Assembly: GCA_031257955.1 (NCBI GenBank)
Contig: JAIRNQ010000362.1
Span: 1 to 5,735 of the forward strand
Length of the DNA: 5,735 nt
Reading direction: 5' to 3'
Origin: Deltaproteobacteria bacterium
Lineage (GTDB): Bacteria; Desulfobacterota; Desulfarculia; Adiutricales; Adiutricaceae
Shown here one piece after another: positions 1 to 3,663 of the stretch. The notes beneath the pieces are model-generated. The model searched no databases and had not been told where the DNA came from. It was given only the letters and a program-made list of their open reading frames with translations. The number at the start of each line of letters is the position of its first letter. The stretch's first letter is position 1. The position numbers were made by a program, and so were the translations under genes.

Positions 1-359
1 CCGGCCTGGCCCACCACCTTGCGGCCGTCTATGAGAATCTCCAGGGTCCCGTCAATGACATAGTCCACTTCGTCGTAGTTTAAGGTCCACTTGAAGGTGG
101 AAGCGTCCAGCTCCATGACCCCGAAGCCCAGCCTGGGGCTTTCGGAGAGATCGGAGACGTCTTTTAGGAAAACCTTATCCCCGGCTTTCCCGGTGTCGAA
201 GGGTTCGGGCTTGACCTGGGCCGTTCGGACGCTCATGATGCCGCTGGGATCGACGGTTTTCCAGCCGGGACGCGAAGCCGGGGCGGCGCCTTCGGCCAAA
301 AGCTCGGCCAGCGCTTTTCTGACCATGGCTTCCAGGACTTTCGGATCTATATCAACCAT
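1..359 (-). CDS. eutQ: EutQ-like cupin protein, short-N-terminus form, 3' end cut by window
   Basis: EutQ-family cupin; the Salmonella protein is reported to have acetate kinase activity and to help microcompartment formation, so conversion of acyl phosphate or an assembly role is possible. 119 codons are visible and the frame runs off at position 1. The cupin core is clear: LKDVSDLSESPRLGFGVMEL (65-84), then FKWTLNYDEVDYVIDGTLEI (89-108), close to E. coli EutQ FPWTLNYDEIDMVLEGEL. The start corresponds to about residue 80-90 of the E. coli protein, so the N-terminal domain carrying its TPEARE motif is absent. Instead there is an amphipathic helix, IDPKVLEAMVRKALAELLAE (4-23), and a short Ala/Pro linker. 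GGAGG at 366-370 confirms this start. Catalytic competence cannot be judged because the rest of the cupin barrel is outside the window. Confidence 0.93.
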   Translation of the reverse strand, partial: MVDIDPKVLEAMVRKALAELLAEGAAPASRPGWKTVDPSGIMSVRTAQVKPEPFDTGKAGDKVFLKDVSDLSESPRLGFGVMELDASTFKWTLNYDEVDYVIDGTLEILIDGRKVVGQA

Positions 360-365
360 TGCCGA

Positions 366-370
366 CCTCC
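366..370 (-). promoter_or_regulatory. Ribosome site deciding the short EutQ start
   Basis: GGAGG on the minus strand lies 6 bases before the ATG at 357-359. It supports a genuinely short N-terminus for the EutQ-like protein rather than a missed upstream start. Confidence 0.8.
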
Positions 371-385
371 AAAATCGGGTTAGGG

Positions 386-420
386 TATATATACACGGTT
401 TTTGGCGCAGCGGCCAAAAG
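386..420 (-). promoter_or_regulatory. Candidate promoter and dyad upstream of eutQ
   Basis: This is an AT-rich island in GC-rich DNA. On the minus strand TTGGCC (417-412) and TATATA (393-388) are 18 bases apart, each four of six to the sigma70 boxes. A perfect dyad TTTTGGC-N6-GCCAAAA (400-406 and 413-419) overlaps the -35 element and could be an operator. Read on the plus strand the same dyad is followed by a T-rich run, so it could instead stop antisense transcription. Activity is inferred. Confidence 0.35.
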
Positions 421-489
421 TTTTTAAGTTTTTGGGTTAAATTAAGAAAGCGGTGCCAAGGGTGCCGAGGGTTCCGATGGCGCCGACGG

Positions 490-762
490 TTATTTCAAAA
501 GGTTTTTGTTGACCTCGAGGCTGTCGATTATGCCGACGATTACGGCGTCCACCGGGCTGCCCGGATCGCCTATGGCGTTACGGGCCACGCTACCCTTGGC
601 GATCAGCACGTCTTCGCCCACGCCGGCCCCGATGGTGTCCACGGCCACGATGGTCTCCGGGCTTCCGGCGGCGCTGGTCTTAACCACCAGAAGCTTGCGC
701 CCTTCCAGTTTTGGATCTTTTTTGGTGGCCCAGACGTTACCCACCACTTTGCCTATGATCAT
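490..762 (-). CDS. eutN: EutN/CcmL-type pentameric vertex protein (BMC-P)
   Basis: Forms pentamers that cap the vertices of the polyhedral shell; needed in small numbers. It has 90 residues, the usual length. The fold signature is clear: MIIGKVVGNVWATKKDPKLE at the start, GRKLLVVKT (21-29), the conserved VAVDTIGAGVGEDVLIAKGS (39-58), and VDAVIVGIIDSLEV (71-84) at the end. The ATG at 760-762 is preceded only by a G-rich run, with no clean Shine-Dalgarno, which would suit low expression of a vertex protein. After the TAA (490-492) the same frame stays open for 15 Pro/Ser/Ala-rich codons to a second TAA (442-444). It is followed 130 bp later by the eutQ-like gene. Family assignment is firm. Confidence 0.96.
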   Translation of the reverse strand: MIIGKVVGNVWATKKDPKLEGRKLLVVKTSAAGSPETIVAVDTIGAGVGEDVLIAKGSVARNAIGDPGSPVDAVIVGIIDSLEVNKNLLK

Positions 763-770
763 TGGCGCCC

Positions 771-900
771 CCGTTCGTTTGGCGATTGTTCTCGTCCGCT
801 TGGCCGTAAGGCTTTTGGCCGGTTAGCCGTAAGGCCCTAGGCCGTTTGGCCGCTTGGCCGTAAGGGCCTGGGTCGTTTGGCCGTTTGGCCTCACTGGCCG
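771..900. repeat. GGCC-rich short-repeat patch upstream of eutN
   Basis: The 128-bp gap before eutN and the edge of the preceding gene are built from degenerate short units. GCCGTAAGG appears at 803-811, 826-834 and 857-865. GTTTGGCC appears at 844-851, 875-882 and 883-890, the last two in tandem. Related CGTTTGGCG is at 776-784. GGCC is self-complementary, so many small hairpins are possible. No convincing promoter or terminator stands out; the ribosome site for eutN is only a G-rich run just before its ATG. Confidence 0.5.
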
Positions 901-1685
901 ACTATCGCAATCCGGTTGGCCGAAAGCCAGTCGCGGGCCAGGGGAGTCAAGACGTCCCCACGGCTAAGCTCCAAGGGCCCGCCGGTCCCCTCGGGAAAGA
1001 GGTTTTTAACCACCGACTCGGTCAGTACCCGCCGGGACTGGCCGCGTCCAGGCCCGGTGGGGCAGGCGGCGGTTGGGCTGAGGCAGCCGGGGCTAGTGTG
1101 GCTGGATCCGGAGTAACCGGATCCGGGCTTACTGCCCAGGGCCCGAAGGAGGCCGCTCTCGGGGACGATCTTCAGGCCAAAACTTACCAAGGTGGCTTCG
1201 GCCTTCCGGTATAGCGATACCAAGCCCCTGGGGGCCGTTTGGGGTATGGCCCGCCAAGCCACGCCTGCTTCCAGGGCGGCGACCGGCCTCGATTCCAAAA
1301 GGGCCGAGAGTATGGCCCGCCCTTCCTCGGTGCAGCCCTCGTCGCCAGAGGCCACCTGGACCAGGGCCTGTAATCCCAGGGAGGTAACCAGCAGGGGGGC
1401 CTTGGGGCGGCCCCGCTGGTCGAGCCCGCTTATGGGGACCAGGGAGAAACGCTCGGCTAAGGCGGCCAGGCATTTTTCGGAGAGGGCGGCCGTCGGGCCC
1501 ACGATCATGAGCGGCGGTTTGGCGGCGCCGAGGGAAATGCCCGCGGTTTGGCCGTTCGCCGGGGGAACGGCCCCGGCCGGGCCGGTGCCAGCTGGGTCAG
1601 TACCAGTTGGGAGGCCCCCGGAGGCCTTGATTAGCTTTAGTATTTGGTCGGTGACCTTGATCACCAGCGCGTCGTCGATAATCAC
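891..1685 (-). CDS. BMC-associated flavoprotein-like protein with PduM/EutQ-N-type C-terminal segment
   Basis: Probably an accessory or assembly protein inside the microcompartment; I infer the family from pattern and it is the least certain gene call here. It has 264 residues from a GTG start. Residues 1-24 form an amphipathic helix (DDALVIKVTDQILKLIKASGG), followed by a Thr/Pro/Gly/Ala linker to about 55: an encapsulation-peptide layout. Residues 57-176 look like the Rossmann-type 'flavoprotein' found in many BMC operons (PLMIVGPTAALSEKCLAALA; LLVTSLGLQALVQVASG; AILSALLESRPVAAL; SLYRKAEATLVSFGLKIV). The classical FMN-binding residues are not obvious. A low-complexity Gly/Ser/Pro linker (184-216) contains a 15-bp DNA repeat. 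Residues 218-264 (RRVLTESVVKNLF then LSRGDVLTPLARDWL) resemble the end of PduM and the start of full-length EutQ. It lies between eutJ and eutN. Confidence 0.62.
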   Translation of the reverse strand: MIIDDALVIKVTDQILKLIKASGGLPTGTDPAGTGPAGAVPPANGQTAGISLGAAKPPLMIVGPTAALSEKCLAALAERFSLVPISGLDQRGRPKAPLLVTSLGLQALVQVASGDEGCTEEGRAILSALLESRPVAALEAGVAWRAIPQTAPRGLVSLYRKAEATLVSFGLKIVPESGLLRALGSKPGSGYSGSSHTSPGCLSPTAACPTGPGRGQSRRVLTESVVKNLFPEGTGGPLELSRGDVLTPLARDWLSANRIAIVGQ

Positions 1686-1692
1686 GGGGCCA

Positions 1693-1698
1693 CTCCTT
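1693..1698 (-). promoter_or_regulatory. Ribosome site deciding a GTG start
   Basis: AAGGAG on the minus strand is 7 bases before the GTG at 1683-1685. This spacing supports GTG as the start of the flavoprotein-like gene, whose N-terminal helix begins immediately after it. Confidence 0.75.
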
Positions 1699-1736
1699 GG
1701 GAAAGGCCGCCGTCCACCGCCAAGCCCAAAACCTGG

Positions 1737-1798
1737 GGCCTAGGATAGGGCCTAGGCAGGCTTGTGGCTCGGGCGGAAGGGGGCGAAATATTATTCGC
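1737..1798. repeat. Small repeats in the eutJ to flavoprotein gap: twin GGCCTAGG and a GCGAA dyad
   Basis: The 8-bp palindrome GGCCTAGG occurs at 1737-1744 and again at 1749-1756 (12-bp period). Just after the eutJ stop, GCGAA (1783-1787) and TTCGC (1794-1798) form a weak stem-loop with loop ATATTA. No U tract follows on the minus strand, so termination is not supported. The 115-bp gap holds no gene that I can see. Confidence 0.35.
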
Positions 1799-1800
1799 GG

Positions 1801-2697
1801 TCAGCCGGAAACGGGTTCCGGGACGAAGGGCGCGCAGCCCATGGCGATGCCGGCCGGGGTGACTAGATCCGGCCTGGGGGCCACCGAAACGGGCAAACCC
1901 GTCTCCCTGGCGATGATCTCGCCGGCGCCGGGGGTGGCGGCCGAGCCTCCGGCCAGCCAGAGGATGGAAAGATCCAGCCCGGCCAAGCCGTTTTTAAGGA
2001 TGCTGCCCATTTTGCTTAGGACCGGGGCCAACAGCGGGCCCACCTCGCGGCGGTTTTTGGGATCGAGCTTGTAAGCCTCGGCCCTCTCCAGGGGAATCTT
2101 CATGTGACCGGCCAAGACCAGGCTCATGTGGTGGCCGCCGGTGGGCTCGTCGAAAGAAGCTATGGGTCGGCCGTCTTTGAAGGCCGCCGCCCCGGTGGTC
2201 CCGCCACCCAGATCGGCCAGGGCCCCGTCTTTTATGCCCAGCAGGTGGTTGGCCGCCTCCGGCTCGCCGAAGACGCGGTCGACCTCCAGGCCGGCCGCCT
2301 GGGCCACGTAGCCGTGGGTGGCCATGTCCCGCTGGGAGGTCCCGGGAGGCACGGCCAGGGCGGCCCGGTTAAGGCTCACCCCGAGTCGGCCTTCAAGATC
2401 CTTCCGAAGAAACTCGCAGATGGAACGCGCCCCGCCATAGTCGACCACCAAACCGTCTTTGACCACCGAGGCCTCGCGCCTGGCCAAGCCAAGTGGGCTA
2501 CCGTCGGCGGAAAGGACGACCAGCAAGATCGAGGCCGTGCCCAGATCCAAGCCAACCCTAATCCCTTGGCCCTTGGGGGGCGGTAGGGGTTCCTTAAGCC
2601 GAGCCCAGAGTTCCTCGAGGTAGGCGGCAGGGTCCGAAGGCCGCGGCGCGACCGGGACTTCGCCTCCGGTCTCACCGGGGACCGAGCCCCAAGGCAT
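1801..2697 (-). CDS. eutJ: EutJ-like actin/Hsp70-fold ATPase of the microcompartment operon
   Basis: Member of the EutJ family, related to the DnaK/FtsA ATPase fold and thought to act as a chaperone or reactivation/assembly factor; its exact role in any BMC is not settled. At 298 residues it is slightly longer than E. coli EutJ (about 278). The nucleotide-binding signatures are present: phosphate-1 GLDLGTAS (49-56), phosphate-2 ADLGGGTTG (161-169), adenosine motif LAGGSA (248-253) and TPAGIAMG (280-287). The family block EPTGGHHMSLVLAGHMKIPL (184-203) matches EutJ closely. There is no Hsp70 peptide-binding domain. The first 45 residues are extra: a Gly/Pro-rich stretch, a short helix DPAAYLEELWARLKE, then PLPPPKGQG before the ATPase core. 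The ATG is 3 bases from the preceding stop, with GGGAG 7 bases upstream inside the hexamer gene. Confidence 0.94.
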   Translation of the reverse strand: MPWGSVPGETGGEVPVAPRPSDPAAYLEELWARLKEPLPPPKGQGIRVGLDLGTASILLVVLSADGSPLGLARREASVVKDGLVVDYGGARSICEFLRKDLEGRLGVSLNRAALAVPPGTSQRDMATHGYVAQAAGLEVDRVFGEPEAANHLLGIKDGALADLGGGTTGAAAFKDGRPIASFDEPTGGHHMSLVLAGHMKIPLERAEAYKLDPKNRREVGPLLAPVLSKMGSILKNGLAGLDLSILWLAGGSAATPGAGEIIARETGLPVSVAPRPDLVTPAGIAMGCAPFVPEPVSG

Positions 2698-2700
2698 GGC

Positions 2701-2988
2701 TTAGCTCCCGAGCTTCGGCAGGATGAACTCCACCTCGGGGTGGGGCCTGGGGATGACGTGAACGGAGAGCAGCTCGCCTACCCGCCCGGCCGCCGCCGCG
2801 CCGGCGTCGGTAGCGGCCTTAACCGCCCCAACGTCTCCGCGGACCATGACCGTGACCAGCCCGCCTCCCACCTGGACTTTTCCGATTAAAGTTACGTTGG
2901 CCGCCTTAACCATGGCGTCGGCCGCCTCGATGGCCCCCACGAGGCCCTTGGTTTCTATTAAGCCCAGGGCCCGAGAATCGTTTGCCAT
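2701..2988 (-). CDS. BMC-H hexameric shell protein, second copy
   Basis: Second facet hexamer, 95 residues from the ATG at 2986-2988. A longer frame from 3015 exists, but GAGAGG at 2998-3003 sits 9 bases before the inner ATG and the alignment with its paralogue begins there (MAN...ALGLIETKG). Over the 87-residue core it differs from the first copy at only five positions: Leu to Gln next to the pore loop (Gln39 before VGGG), Asp to Glu, Lys to Leu, Gln to Pro and Thr to Lys. It ends in PKLGS without the Ala/Pro tail. Many third codon positions differ between the copies, so this is not a very recent duplication. Its TAA is 3 bases from the eutJ ATG, suggesting coupled translation. The two proteins probably mix in the same facets, but that is inference. 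Confidence 0.97.
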   Translation of the reverse strand: MANDSRALGLIETKGLVGAIEAADAMVKAANVTLIGKVQVGGGLVTVMVRGDVGAVKAATDAGAAAAGRVGELLSVHVIPRPHPEVEFILPKLGS

Positions 2989-3010
2989 AATGATCCGCCT
3001 CTCAGCTCGT

Positions 3011-3024
3011 TTCAAAAAATTGAA
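3011..3024. repeat. AT-rich 14-bp dyad TTCAA-N4-TTGAA upstream of second BMC-H gene
   Basis: Arms at 3011-3015 and 3020-3024 enclose AAAA, a few bases upstream of the GAGAGG ribosome site (2998-3003) of the second hexamer gene. The surrounding 3008-3070 stretch is clearly more AT-rich than the rest of the window. I could not find a convincing -35/-10 pair in it. It may be a protein site or an unstructured translation-initiation region. Confidence 0.35.
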
Positions 3025-3086
3025 TGGTTAAATGTTTGAAGGTGGAAAGCCAGTACGCAAAAATTATGCGCCTAGCCGTTAAGCCC

Positions 3087-3151
3087 GGGGTCCCAAGCCC
3101 CAGGCGTTTAGGCCTGAGAATTGGGGTCCCAGGTTTTTATTGAAGGGACCC
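3087..3151 (-). repeat. Interlocking inverted/direct repeats in the gap between the two BMC-H genes
   Basis: On the minus strand GGGTCCC (3151-3145) is complementary to GGGACCC at 3130-3124 and equally to a second GGGACCC at 3094-3088. The two copies sit in 9-bp direct repeats GGGGTCCCA (plus strand, 3087-3095 and 3123-3131). A small hairpin, CAGGC/GCCTG (3101-3105, 3112-3116), lies between them. Neither arrangement is followed by a U run, so a terminator is not supported. The structure may affect processing, stability or pausing between the paralogous genes. Confidence 0.5.
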
Positions 3152-3188
3152 GACCGACCGCTGGAGTCCAGGGGTGGCGGCCCCGGGG

Positions 3189-3503
3189 TTAGGACTTGGC
3201 TGGGGCCGGGGCCGCGGCTTCCAGGGTGGGCAAGATAAACTCCACTTCCTGGTGGGGCCTGGGTATAACGTGGACGCTTTTGAGGTCCCCGACCCGGCCC
3301 GCGGCGGCCGCCCCGGCGTCGGTGGCGGCTTTGACGGCCCCGACGTCGCCCCTGACCATAACCGTGACTAGCCCGCCTCCCACCAAAACTTTGCCGATTA
3401 AGGTGACGTTGGCGGCTTTGACCATGGCGTCGGCGGCCTCTATGGCCCCGACTAGGCCTTTGGTTTCGATCAGGCCCAGGGCTTGCTGATTATTGGTAGC
3501 CAT
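3189..3503 (-). CDS. BMC-H hexameric shell protein, first of two near-identical copies (PduA/EutM type)
   Basis: Single-BMC-domain protein that forms the hexagonal tiles of the shell facets. It has 104 residues; the Pfam00936-type core starts at ALGLIETKGLVGAIEAADAM and runs to HVIPRPHQEVEFILP. The pore loop is VGGG (41-44), EutM-like rather than the GSG of PduA. Lys29 and Arg82 in PRPH are the edge-contact positions conserved in PduA-like proteins. After the domain there is a short Ala/Pro/Lys tail, LEAAAPAPAKS, absent from the second copy. The start is set by a strong ribosome site (3513-3519). A candidate promoter with an overlapping dyad lies 115-140 bp upstream. The family is certain; the metabolite that passes the pore is unknown. 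Confidence 0.97.
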   Translation of the reverse strand: MATNNQQALGLIETKGLVGAIEAADAMVKAANVTLIGKVLVGGGLVTVMVRGDVGAVKAATDAGAAAAGRVGDLKSVHVIPRPHQEVEFILPTLEAAAPAPAKS

Positions 3504-3512
3504 TTACGATTT

Positions 3513-3519
3513 CCTCCTT
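3513..3519 (-). promoter_or_regulatory. Strong Shine-Dalgarno site of first BMC-H gene
   Basis: AAGGAGG read on the minus strand lies 9 bases before the ATG at 3501-3503. It is the longest and most canonical ribosome site in the window and fixes the start codon. It fits the high dosage a main shell hexamer needs. Confidence 0.8.
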
Positions 3520-3608
3520 GGGGAGAGGGCGGCCTTTGGGGCTCGCCTTGAATATGCTATGGGAACGGTTAAACGAAATAAACGAAACCTTTAGGCCGCC
3601 GGGGCCCA

Positions 3609-3628
3609 TTGGGGACATTATACCCCAA
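3609..3628. promoter_or_regulatory. Inverted repeat TTGGGG-N8-CCCCAA enclosing the -10 box, candidate operator
   Basis: Perfect 6-bp arms at 3609-3614 and 3623-3628 flank an 8-bp centre that contains the TATAAT box on the minus strand. A protein bound to this dyad would compete with RNA polymerase, so it could be a repressor site. As RNA it would be a 6-bp stem without a U tract. No regulator gene is in the window. Confidence 0.4.
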
Positions 3629-3645
3629 GCGGCCGGCGGTGTCGG
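3617..3645 (-). promoter_or_regulatory. Candidate internal sigma70-type promoter for the shell-hexamer genes
   Basis: On the minus strand, CCGACA (3645-3640; four of six to TTGACA) is followed by a 17-base spacer and a perfect TATAAT (3622-3617). Transcription would start near 3610, giving a leader of about 105 bases before the BMC-H start at 3503. It lies just past the dehydrogenase stop. The box match and spacing are seen; activity is inferred. An internal promoter here would raise hexamer expression relative to the cargo enzyme. Confidence 0.55.
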
Positions 3646-3663
3646 CCTGGGAAGGCCGCCGAC

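Noticed and set aside
91..840. Long plus-strand open frame of 249 codons
   Set aside because: It runs antisense across eutQ and eutN, both with strong family matches, and its translation shows no recognisable domain; GC-rich DNA often leaves such frames open.
771..900. CRISPR array
   Set aside because: Units are about 9-10 bp, degenerate and irregularly spaced, without spacers of constant length.
1192..1743. Plus-strand open frame of 183 codons
   Set aside because: Antisense to the flavoprotein-like gene, which has a good ribosome site, domain pattern and operon position.
2104..2586. Plus-strand open frame of 160 codons inside eutJ
   Set aside because: It is antisense to a gene with all ATPase motifs intact, and its protein looks compositionally biased.
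2989..3015. Upstream start for the second BMC-H protein adding MKRAERRII
   Set aside because: The ribosome site GAGAGG would lie inside the extension, and the paralogue and family start at the inner ATG.
3020..3070. Sigma54 or sigma70 promoter in the AT-rich leader of the second BMC-H gene
   Set aside because: GG-N10-GC spacing is not met (the nearest candidate has TC at -12) and no -35/-10 pair fits well.
3640..3663. Terminator after the dehydrogenase (GTCGGC/GCCGAC arms)
   Set aside because: A stem is possible but no U tract follows and the -35 element of a candidate promoter overlaps it.
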